This document shows positions 1 through 7,249 of a stretch of DNA of 64,000 nucleotides, one piece after another. The stretch is from Candidatus Tisiphia endosymbiont of Beris chalybata (lineage in GTDB: Bacteria; Pseudomonadota; Alphaproteobacteria; Rickettsiales; Rickettsiaceae): NCBI RefSeq assembly GCF_964026555.1, contig NZ_OZ032159.1:1364001-1428000 (forward strand). The letters run 5' to 3'. Each line of letters starts with the position of its first letter. Within the stretch, counting starts at the first letter, position 1. Below the pieces are notes generated by a model. The model did no database searches. It saw only the letters and a list, made by a program, of their open reading frames with translations, and was not told the DNA's origin. The position numbers and the translations under genes are program-made.

Positions 1-983
1 TAAGAAATAATCCAGAATTTTCACTGGATAGCCCGGCAGAACTAACAAACTTAGAATTTGGTAAATGTAATTATTATACTGATAGAAAAGAAACCTCCTT
101 ACTTCAATATATTATTCAAACTTGCTCATTTGCCTCCTTTGATGCTACCTTAGCTAAAATGTGCCTTTCTGACGGCGGCAATATCCAAGAGTTAAAAAAT
201 AATGCCTCCTCAGTACATTATATTATAGATAAAGATGGATCGATTTATCAATTAGTATCAGATAATAAAAAAACCTGGGCTGTGAAAGGGGGCGAGCTAA
301 AAACTGGTAGTATCTTAAATCCTAATATACCAAATGATCTAAAAGATGATGAGATGAATCACGTCTCTATAAATATTATGTCTATCAATACCGGGAGCGA
401 ACCTTTCCCGCTAATACAAGTTGAACAAAATATATCTTTATGTAACTATCTAACATTTACACACCATATTGACCAACGTAATGTGATTGCTTTATCAGAT
501 TGTGAAGTAGGGTCTTGCCTTGCTCCGGGTCCATATTTTCCATGGAACAAATTTGCTCAACATGCAATAGGGAGGTGGTCTAATATCGCGCGAAAAGATA
601 ATCCAGATATAATAATTTCTCATTTACCTTACAACCAGGTTGTCCCCTCCCATCCCGAAGAGCTGCTAACGCTTGTAGAAAAATTTCAAAAATTAGGCAT
701 ATTAACAGACGATTATATGGTTGATTCCAACAATTATCCTCAGTTACAGGACAGTATGCTGAAATTTAACTTACATCATCTGGGGCCTCAAATTATAGAA
801 CACCCTGAACGGAAGCAGCTTTATGATGCAATATTATCTAAGAATCCCACGGAGCCTTATGCTAAAGCCAGATTAGCTCGCTGGGATGAAAATAGCTCTA
901 ATATACTTGATGACCTTATCGGAATAACAAAGATGGGAGAGCCCACATTGTGGGATGCGAGTAATCATATGGCATTTTGTTGA
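1..983 (+). CDS. AmiD-like N-acetylmuramoyl-L-alanine amidase homologue, 5' partial, zinc ligands lost
   Basis: The reading frame is open from the left edge (first full codon at 3) to the TGA at 983, so the first ATG inside the window (159) is not the true start. The fold resembles the Amidase_2/AmiD family: the stretch VHYIIDKDGSIYQLV and the later PGPYFPW both match AmiD landmarks. In the family, zinc is held by His in 'VIHYT', His in 'GHSD' and Asp in 'DPGP'. Here the aligned segments read IIQTC, ALSD and APGP, so all three ligands appear replaced (Q, L, A). It may bind peptidoglycan without cutting it. The N terminus, including any signal peptide, lies outside the window. A palindromic element with an IS4 insertion begins 14 bases after the stop. 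Confidence 0.7.
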   Translation, partial: RNNPEFSLDSPAELTNLEFGKCNYYTDRKETSLLQYIIQTCSFASFDATLAKMCLSDGGNIQELKNNASSVHYIIDKDGSIYQLVSDNKKTWAVKGGELKTGSILNPNIPNDLKDDEMNHVSINIMSINTGSEPFPLIQVEQNISLCNYLTFTHHIDQRNVIALSDCEVGSCLAPGPYFPWNKFAQHAIGRWSNIARKDNPDIIISHLPYNQVVPSHPEELLTLVEKFQKLGILTDDYMVDSNNYPQLQDSMLKFNLHHLGPQIIEHPERKQLYDAILSKNPTEPYAKARLARWDENSSNILDDLIGITKMGEPTLWDASNHMAFC

Positions 984-1009
984 TTGAGCTGCCTTGGATA
1001 CTCTTCGCC

Positions 1010-2270
1010 CATAGTACCCTACGATTTTTGTAGGGAGGCAGAGTAAGTAGTAAGAAGTTCTATTTTTGGAGGTATTAATAAGGTGCGTATTAGTTGAGTT
1101 ACAGCTATTAATGATAGATTGATAAAAGATATTTTTAATATGATCAAACCCGTAAGTAAATAATGAAAATAATTGTTTTTCAGTGGTTTTTTGGAGTTTT
1201 ATACGGATTGGGTTTAGTGAATTTTGTATTAAGCCATTCTTAACTATTAAAGCTGAAGCAATAGCAGTTACCACCAATAATTTTTTGAATCTATCCAAAT
1301 TTACTAAGTGACTTTTTTCAATATCAAAGCCTCCGCTTTTGAGATGCTTAAACAACCGTTCGATGGACCAGCGGTACCTATATAAAGCGAAAATATCAAC
1401 TTCGACCTCAATTGATGACACCAAAACCATCAGTTCATTTTTATCATTTCTATATGCAGCAAAATTGACTTTTCTATCCCACAATATTCCAGCACAAACC
1501 TTATATTTTAAGGCTTTGAGATCATTAAATATTAGACCTCTTGCATAACCTAAAGATAATTGAAGAATTTTTAGGAGAAACGAAGTCGAGTACCGCAGCG
1601 TACATAGACGTACGTGAGGAACAGAGAGGAGTTTCGACGACAAAATTACCAATTAGATTAGGTTATGCAAGAGGTCTATTTTTCCAATCGTTAAAGTTTT
1701 TAAACCTTTCTCAAGACGAATTTGGTGATCCGTTCTTAGGGGAATAGCAAATCTTATATGATTATCTATTAAGAAATTTAACCATTCTTTATTCATAAAT
1801 TCTCGATCAGCAAGTAAATATTTTATTTTTTCAACCCCAAAATTGTCAATAAACTTCTGCAAAAATTCTTCCATAAATTCTTTAGAACAAGCTCCACCAT
1901 GCGATAAAGAATGCCAATATATTGGCACTGATATCTTACCAATTACAATTACTAAAAACAAAATATTAATATCTGTTTTACCAAATTTCCAATTTGTTCG
2001 ATCCATTGCTACAACATAATTTCCTACACCGAACAAGCTTAACAGTAATGATGCAACCTTCATATAATCAAAAGTAAATTCTTTTAACAATCGATAAATC
2101 CTATGGATTTTTGACGATGCTTTAGCATCACCTGAAATACCAAGCGCTAAACCCTTTGGGTCGATAGAACCTCCAGTTATTAAACTGATTATCATCCCAG
2201 ACAAACATTTTAATCTTGATTTATTTCCGTCTATATATAAAATCAATTCTTGAAGTAGTATTTGGTGCAT
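1010..2270 (-). pseudogene. IS4-family transposase, interrupted by a PE-A insert with one in-frame stop
   Basis: The N-terminal part (from ATG at 2270) contains DDE positions one and two in 'AMDRTNWKFG' and 'LLADREF'. The C-terminal part has the exact IS4 signature Y-(2)-R-(3)-E-(6)-K in YRYRWSIERLFKHLK. Between them lies PE-A (1533-1678). The two halves are in the same reading frame, separated only by a TAA at 1653-1655 within PE-A, so the insert adds a multiple of three bases but brings a stop. The frame then runs past the left end of the IS as far as 873, so the original stop also appears lost or altered. It is probably inactive. Confidence 0.85.
1533..1678 (+). repeat. PE-A copy A1 (RPE1-like palindromic element) inside the transposase
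   Basis: 146 bp with 20-bp perfect terminal inverted repeats beginning TAGACCTCTTGCATAACC, flanked by TA on both sides. On the plus strand it translates to EEFLGETKSSTAAYIDVRE followed by a run ending TTKLP. This resembles the peptide of Rickettsia palindromic element RPE1. Counting one TA as target duplication, the net insert is 144 bp (48 codons). Confidence 0.85.
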
Positions 2271-2406
2271 AGTTTCTCAAAAAATATCAACCTTATACTA
2301 CTTCTTCCCTCCCTAAATCAACCCTCCAACCCAAAATCGTAGGTTACTATGCTCTTCGCCTTGCAAGAGTTGTTTTTTCATTTTATCAAAGTTTTGCGTG
2401 CTCACG

Positions 2407-2489
2407 TATAGCATAGACCATTAAGGTGTGTCTAGAGTATTTATCTTCAAGCATGCATAACTACTATGCTTCCCACATACTATCGTGTA
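2407..2489 (+). repeat. PE-G copy G1, truncated
   Basis: Starts TATAGCATAGACCATTAAGG and contains TTTATCTTCAAGCATGCATAACTACTATG in two readable pieces shared with the copies at 6954, 35115 and 48283. It begins exactly where the PE-C core (CTCACGTA) is cut, and its own end is cut by PE-D. Confidence 0.75.
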
Positions 2490-2644
2490 TACTCGGTCAA
2501 CTTCAAGAATTGGCTTCGTCGTGCCCTAAAGATCTAGACTGCTCACGTACTTTAGTACGCTGCGCTGCTCGACTTTGACTCTCCTCGCTCTTCTTGAAGT
2601 TGATTCTATCGTCGTCTACCAACTCTTCAGGTACGAACAGTATA
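2488..2644 (+). repeat. PE-D copy D1
   Basis: Starts TATACTCGGTCAACTTCAAG and ends with GTACGAACAGTATA. The core reads GCTCACGTACTTTAGTACGC. Inverted internal arms are CAACTTCAAGAA near the left and TTCTTGAAGTTG near the right. It ends 15 bases before the 3' end of tRNA-Arg. Confidence 0.75.
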
Positions 2645-2659
2645 TAGGAGTGGTTGAGT

Positions 2660-2736
2660 TGGTGCATTCGATTGGATTTGAACCAACGACCTCTGCCTTC
2701 GGAGGGCAACGCTCTATCCAGCTGAGCTACGAATGC
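2660..2736 (-). tRNA. tRNA-Arg(CCG)
   Basis: On the minus strand there is a full cloverleaf: a 7-bp acceptor stem GCATTCG/CGAATGC, discriminator A, encoded CCA, D arm with AGCTCAGCTGGATAGAGC, and T arm around GGTTCAAATCC. The anticodon loop CTCCGAA gives anticodon CCG (codon CGG). Confidence 0.93.
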
Positions 2737-2870
2737 GTATTCGAATATATATGGTTAAGAAGTCTATAGCAGTTTTATGGAAAAAGAATCCATTATATCT
2801 TCTGCAGAAGTAGAGAGCTTCGCAAGCAGACTATTACAACCTTAACTATTATCTAATTAAATGTGGTAGT

Positions 2871-3001
2871 TATACTATTTCCGAAAACTAATCATCACGT
2901 CGCCTTACTTCACGATCTGTGGTCCTTGTGTACTAAGATGTACGTTCCGGTGTAGGGCACTCATATTCCTAATGCTAATTTAGTTTTGGGACATGGTATT
3001 A
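2871..3001 (+). repeat. PE-E copy E1
   Basis: Starts ATACTATTTCCGAAAACTAA and ends TAGTTTTGGGACATGGTAT, an imperfect terminal inverted repeat. It has an internal core of the type GTGTACTAAGATGTACG. Copy E2 at 3231-3361 is nearly the same over its whole length. The two copies lie in the same orientation on either side of tRNA-His. Confidence 0.85.
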
Positions 3002-3079
3002 TTGCAAAGTACGTATCCTTCCAGAAAAAAAGCCAAGCGTACCCTCCCGCCTACTAGATTTTTTGGAAAAACTATTAAA

Positions 3080-3157
3080 TGGGGCGAATGACGGGTCTTG
3101 AACCCGCGACCCTCAGATCCACAATCTGATGCTCTAACCAACTGAGCTACATCCGCC
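3080..3157 (-). tRNA. tRNA-His(GTG)
   Basis: Minus-strand cloverleaf with anticodon loop TTGTGGA (anticodon GTG). It has the extra 5' G (position -1) opposite discriminator C73, the identity pair of histidine tRNA, then encoded CCA. It lies between two PE-E copies. Confidence 0.95.
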
Positions 3158-3230
3158 ATAATTATCTTCAGGCTATGAGCCTTATATTTTTTTTGCTTAG
3201 ATCGGCTTATCTATCACATTATCAGAAACT

Positions 3231-3361
3231 TATACTATTTCCGAAAACTAATCATCACGTCGCCTTACTTCATGATCTCCGCTCCTCACGTACTTATATG
3301 TACGCACCAGTGTAAGGCACTCGTACTCCTAATGCTAATTTAGTTTTGGGACATGGTATTA
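3231..3361 (+). repeat. PE-E copy E2
   Basis: 131 bp, differing from E1 by only a few bases. The core is CTCACGTACTTATATGTACGC. About 240 bases between it and the next gene end (3605) show no recognisable feature. Confidence 0.85.
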
Positions 3362-3604
3362 TCTGCGCATGTACTGCTTAAAGGAATAGCTATCTCGCTA
3401 ATTCAAAGCCATTCATTCCCATCCCTATAATTGCAGCTAAAGTAAATTATAATTACCTTTAAGTCAAGCATATTTATATAACCTTAATTGCCCAGCATTT
3501 TAAAAGTCGCACTCAAATGTTCTCTTGAGTTGGCTTTGAAGATATCATGGGCCCAGCTGCTCGTATCTTAGAGGGGACTGCGTTCACTCCTTTGTCCAAC
3601 AAGG

Positions 3605-5764
3605 CTAATCTAATTGTTGCCTACTTACTCCATGCTTAGTTTTATTCCATTTAAAAGGAATAAAAATTATTTCCCAAATAGCTTTATAGCCTGCTATAGT
3701 ATGCAATAAGAAATAGAATGGCCATAAAAATAAGGCTATGATATCTAATGTTTTGAAATTATTAACTTTACTTTTCTTAATCCATAAAATAAAAAATGCA
3801 CTACCATAAAGGTAGGAAAAAGCAAAGAAAGTATTAATCCACCACAAATAATGGATAATTGAGACATTATTGATTTTGATCATTATTATTAAAAATGGTA
3901 GGCAACAAAAGCTATAAGAAGAGAAGCCCACCAAGATTAAAATGACTAATATATCTGTTAAATGAAATTTCCTATATTTATCTTCCTGGGCTATAAATAC
4001 TAAAAATGTTTGTAAAAATCCTTTTATCCAACGAGATCTTTGGTTGATCCAGCTCAGTATATCTATAGGTGATTCTTCATAGGTATAAGAATCTAGAATC
4101 CATACTTTATAATTAAATGAGGAAAGTCTAATGCCTAAATCCGCATCCTCAGTTACATTATAAGCATCCCAAAATCCTACTTTTTGTAATATATCTAATT
4201 TAAAATGGTTGCTTGTTCCTCCAAGTAACACGGGTAAATTCATTAAGCTTAACCCGGTTAGTAAATACTCAAACCATATACAATATTCTATACTGAAAAA
4301 CTTAGTGAGTAAATTTTCATTTTCATTATAGAAAGTAAGTTTAGCTTGTAAGCATACATATTCTTCCGGCAGTCTATCAAATTCCATTACTGCTTTCAGT
4401 AACTGATCAGAGGCAGGGCGATCTTCTGCATCATATATGACCACATATTTACCTTTACAATATTGCATCGCATAATTTAAGGCTTTTGGTTTAGTTCTAG
4501 GTAAACTAAAAGGTACTTTGATTAAATGCATATATGAAGGTAAGGTATATAAAATGCTTTCTTGAGTCATTGAAAGATCATCGGCTTCAACAATAATTTT
4601 AACATCTAATTTACTTTTAGGGTAGTCAAGATTAATAATATAATTAATGAGCGATTTTAACTTATTGGATTCTTTATATAAGGGGAGTAAAATTGTATAA
4701 ATGGGTAAATGTTGAGGATAGCAATTTAGAACATAGCTCTTGTCCAATAGACTTTCTGCATAAGCCGATCTATACCCCTCTGATATGAATTTGCATGCGT
4801 CGTTGCTCAATGCTTGTCTATTATCTATAGGCTTCGCTCCATCGTGCCTAGCAGCAAAATCATAGCAGAGGAGTATAGTAGGTGCCGGCCTAGTGGATGA
4901 TTTTAAGGAATCGATTTGACAAGTCTGCATGCTGCTGGTATGGCATTGCATCTTACCTGCTTGGCTACTTTTTTTCTTTATATGCTTTTCTTGACCGATT
5001 ATAGCTCGTTTAAATAATATCAACTTTAAGGTGTTTTGCGAAAAATAACAGATTACGTTAAGTATATGAAAAAAATGCTGAAAATTTAAGAATATACCAA
5101 AATATATGAGCAATAATGTAAGAATTTCTTTAGTATAATTAATATTTTTTGTTACTATTGAGCCTGTGATAAACTCCAGGAGGTATTTTGCTCTAATAAT
5201 ATTTAAATGACTAAAATTTTGTTCTAAAATTTGATAAAAATCTTCTTTTTTTATCAATTGAATGTTTGTGTTATTGTATATTATTGCTAATTGCTTTAGA
5301 TAAGTAACATCATTTATTGCTAATATTGTATCATCATTATCATCCTGATAAATAAAATACCCAAATTTTACATATTGATTTACCTTACAGTAATCATAAA
5401 TTTTAATATTAGTTTGTGCAGATCTTAATAAAGGCAATATTTTATTATTATGCAAAATATTGATTAGCTGTTCGTTATCAATCATTCCTACCTCAATTAT
5501 TACGCTCAAAAAATAATTGTCTCTATTAGCAGCAATATATTGCAATTTAATTAGAGACATTTGCAGATTAGTAATTATCTTTCTGCCGCAGCTTGCCTTG
5601 AGCAGGGAATTCACAGAAGGGTCTTCTTCACAAGCCGCAGTGCACTCGGGTTTGCGTGAGGAGCCTCCCCTAAATTCGCTGTGCAAATTACCAGCTCGGT
5701 GCTGGCGAAACAAGAGATCTACTAATTTTTCTATAACCTTTAACCAGTTTTTATTAATATTCAT
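3605..5764 (-). CDS. Membrane GT2 glycosyltransferase (XagB/BcsA-like) with two in-frame repeat inserts
   Basis: A family 2 processive-type glycosyltransferase. The N-terminal region (about residues 62-200) resembles a GspE/MshEN-like domain; then come a hydrophobic segment (~215-255) and a GT2 catalytic domain with DAED (~445, DXD position), TEDAD (~538, catalytic base region) and QRSRW (~575, acceptor/product motif). C-terminal hydrophobic helices follow (~615-700). I chose the ATG at 5764 because it overlaps the upstream stop as TAATG, the classic coupling arrangement; a GTG at 5779 is also possible. Two inserts look foreign: a Cys-rich GC-rich block at residues ~20-61 (PE-I) and a block at ~295-332 (PE-F). 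The likely role is making a surface polysaccharide at the inner membrane; the substrate is unknown. Confidence 0.8.
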   Translation of the reverse strand: MNINKNWLKVIEKLVDLLFRQHRAGNLHSEFRGGSSRKPECTAACEEDPSVNSLLKASCGRKIITNLQMSLIKLQYIAANRDNYFLSVIIEVGMIDNEQLINILHNNKILPLLRSAQTNIKIYDYCKVNQYVKFGYFIYQDDNDDTILAINDVTYLKQLAIIYNNTNIQLIKKEDFYQILEQNFSHLNIIRAKYLLEFITGSIVTKNINYTKEILTLLLIYFGIFLNFQHFFHILNVICYFSQNTLKLILFKRAIIGQEKHIKKKSSQAGKMQCHTSSMQTCQIDSLKSSTRPAPTILLCYDFAARHDGAKPIDNRQALSNDACKFISEGYRSAYAESLLDKSYVLNCYPQHLPIYTILLPLYKESNKLKSLINYIINLDYPKSKLDVKIIVEADDLSMTQESILYTLPSYMHLIKVPFSLPRTKPKALNYAMQYCKGKYVVIYDAEDRPASDQLLKAVMEFDRLPEEYVCLQAKLTFYNENENLLTKFFSIEYCIWFEYLLTGLSLMNLPVLLGGTSNHFKLDILQKVGFWDAYNVTEDADLGIRLSSFNYKVWILDSYTYEESPIDILSWINQRSRWIKGFLQTFLVFIAQEDKYRKFHLTDILVILILVGFSSYSFCCLPFLIIMIKINNVSIIHYLWWINTFFAFSYLYGSAFFILWIKKSKVNNFKTLDIIALFLWPFYFLLHTIAGYKAIWEIIFIPFKWNKTKHGVSRQQLD
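4771..4877 (-). repeat. PE-F copy inside the GT2 gene, translated in frame
   Basis: 107 bp from TATACCCCTCTGATATGAAT to the mirror end AGAGGAGTATA. It is read as '[20 protein letters not shown]' and onward inside the glycosyltransferase. The same peptide occurs in the RelA/SpoT-TPR protein. Just outside it, at 4749-4770, AGACTTTCTGCATAAGCCG matches a PE-B end, and CTAGTGGATGATTTT at 4889-4904 matches the inside of PE-B. PE-F therefore probably landed in a PE-B remnant. Confidence 0.85.
5584..5716 (-). repeat. PE-I: GC-rich in-frame insert in the GT2 N terminus
   Basis: A block of much higher GC than the surrounding gene. It encodes a run that starts RAGNLHSEFRGG, contains 'RKPECTAACEEDPS' and ends KASCGRK. 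It interrupts what would otherwise be a continuous N-terminal domain. A partial copy of one end (CATCGTGCAGGGAATT) occurs at 6909-6924, cut by PE-G. Confidence 0.65.
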
Positions 5765-6753
5765 TATATATCTATCCACATTGAAAACGTTACTCCTGAT
5801 ACTTTATAATTAGGTTTAACCAAGCTTTTATCTGAAAAATAGCCTATTTGGGCTATTAAACTATTTTGCTTTAAATTACCAAATTTAATATGTTTTGCAA
5901 CTGATAATTGATTATATATGGTTTTATTATAAATATCATTATAATTCTTACGTCTAATATAATATTTCACAAAATTTACTAGCATAATACCATTGTTAAA
6001 TTTTATACCTTTAGTTGCGGAAACGGCGTAATACCTTTCTGCTTCTCTGCCTAGAGGTAGGCTTTGCCCAAAAGCCACACTCTTGTCAGTGAACACTGAA
6101 ACATTTCCCTTTATTTTAGAAGTGCCTGAGCATAATAATAATTCATAGGAAAATTGTCGCTTGCTGTCATATTGGGCGATAGTTAATTTCGGTTGGAAGG
6201 AAATGATATGGCTATTATTTTGAAAAAGCTTAATTTTATAAAAAGTACTAATCTCTTCACTACTTAAAGTTTTACTCTTGTACTGAGTACCTTGCAGTTG
6301 ATTATCTTTGTAAAAAAATTGTAGCCCTATATTTTGGTTTTTACTAATCCCATATTCTACTGAAAATGCTCTACTTAACATCTCGGGGTATGCAGTTAAT
6401 TCTTGTGAAGTACGCTCTAAACGGCTAATTTGAGTAAATAATTTTTTATAAAATGCTGAAGATTTAGCAACTAACTTCAATTGTTTCCTTAACTCTTCTA
6501 ACTGCCTCTCTATTGCTAAACGCAGATCTGCCCTGGCACGCTTCATGGCTTTAGAATGCTGATCGATATTACTGAGAGTAATTGTATATCTATATTGCCC
6601 TGGCTCTATTAACCAAGCGGAAGCATATCCGTTATTAGTTACTATGATTACTAGAAAGAAGTCTAATAAATAAGGGTATTTTAAATCATATGATAGACCC
6701 TTATAAGCTTTCCTTATCCAGTTAAAACAGTTCCAGGGCAGAGATTTTTTCAT
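5764..6753 (-). CDS. Exported protein, probable outer-membrane barrel, unknown function
   Basis: 329 residues. An N-terminal hydrophobic stretch (~29-47, YLLDFFLVIIVT...GYASA) looks like a signal peptide or anchor. The sequence AWLIEPGQYRYTITLSNID that follows, a charged coiled segment (~68-115) and then many alternating short beta-like strands suggest a periplasmic or outer-membrane barrel. I do not recognise a named family. Its stop overlaps the ATG of the glycosyltransferase, so the two are probably co-translated; a role in exporting or anchoring the product of that enzyme is a guess from position only. Confidence 0.65.
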   Translation of the reverse strand: MKKSLPWNCFNWIRKAYKGLSYDLKYPYLLDFFLVIIVTNNGYASAWLIEPGQYRYTITLSNIDQHSKAMKRARADLRLAIERQLEELRKQLKLVAKSSAFYKKLFTQISRLERTSQELTAYPEMLSRAFSVEYGISKNQNIGLQFFYKDNQLQGTQYKSKTLSSEEISTFYKIKLFQNNSHIISFQPKLTIAQYDSKRQFSYELLLCSGTSKIKGNVSVFTDKSVAFGQSLPLGREAERYYAVSATKGIKFNNGIMLVNFVKYYIRRKNYNDIYNKTIYNQLSVAKHIKFGNLKQNSLIAQIGYFSDKSLVKPNYKVSGVTFSMWIDI

Positions 6754-6953
6754 CTAGAAAGTTACCAACAATTTAATTTTACCAAAATACAGCAATTTAA
6801 AGTTTAGTAAATTAATATAAATTATAAAATGAATATTTCAATAGAATTAAAATTATTAGTTGAAATAAAAAACAATAGGATTATAATAGACTTTTTGCAA
6901 CACTTGCATCGTGCAGGGAATTGGAAGGAGGGGAGGCGCGCAAAACTGCAGCG

Positions 6954-7060
6954 TATAGCATAGACTATTAAGGTGTGTACAGGGTATTTATCTTCAAGTA
7001 TGCACGACTACTATCCTTCCCACATGCTATCGTGTAGGTATTATAATGACACAAGCTATA
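6954..7060 (+). repeat. PE-G copy G4
   Basis: 107 bp from TATAGCATAGACTATTAAGG to ACAAGCTATA. It lies directly after the GCAGCG of a PE-I fragment, so PE-I was cut here by PE-G. Confidence 0.75.
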
Positions 7061-7071
7061 CTTAAACTATA

Positions 7072-7221
7072 TATACTGCTCGTACCTGAAGAGTTGGTAG
7101 ACGAAGGTCAACTTCAAGAAGAGCAAGGAGGGTCAAAGTCGCGCACCGGAGCGTACATATTAGTGTGAGGAGCGCAGTCTTTAGACACGACGACGCCAAT
7201 TCTTGAAGTTCCTAGAGTATA
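7072..7221 (-). repeat. PE-D copy D4
   Basis: Opposite orientation to D1: starts TATACTGCTCGTACCTGAAG and ends CTTGAAGTTCCTAGAGTATA. The core reads GCGTACATATTAGTGTGAGG, a degraded form. Confidence 0.75.
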
Positions 7222-7249
7222 CCAGCTTGATAAGGGCTTCGAAGTAAGG

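Larger units (their letters stand above)
1010..2351 (-). mobile_element. IS4-family insertion sequence, 1342 bp, with 9-bp target duplication
   Basis: Terminal inverted repeats: CATAGTACCCTACGATTTT at the left end (1010-1028) and its complement with one difference at the right end (2333-2351). The 9-bp direct repeat CTCTTCGCC flanks it at 1001-1009 and 2352-2360. A 9-bp duplication fits the IS4 family. It lies inside a PE-C element downstream of the amidase gene and carries one transposase gene, itself interrupted by PE-A. Confidence 0.85.
998..2408. repeat. PE-C copy C1, split by the IS4-family element and truncated by PE-G
   Basis: The start TACTCTTCGCC (999-1009) continues after the insertion sequence at 2352 with a second CTCTTCGCC, followed by the usual PE-C body (TTGTTTTTTCATTTTATCA..., then GTGCTCACGTA). 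The element stops at its core, where PE-G begins. Compare the intact copy at 48157-48284, which is in the opposite orientation. Confidence 0.75.
6754..7249. other. Intergenic stretch filled with repeat fragments
   Basis: The first ~130 bases are AT-rich with no recognised feature and may hold the promoter of the barrel/GT2 pair. Then come a PE-I fragment (about 6893-6953), a complete PE-G (6954-7060) and PE-D (7072-7221). Confidence 0.7.

Noticed and set aside
159..983. A complete amidase gene starting at the ATG at 159
   Set aside because: The frame is open to the left edge and the upstream residues (…LLQYIIQTCSFAS…) align with the start of the amidase fold, so the gene is cut by the window edge.
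2871..3361. A CRISPR array from the repeated ~130-bp units
   Set aside because: Only two units, too long, with a tRNA between them, and the same units are scattered through the window.
6030..6090. An RPE-like insert (LPLGREAERYY) in the barrel-like protein
   Set aside because: It resembles RPE peptides slightly, but the DNA matches no element family here and has no inverted ends.
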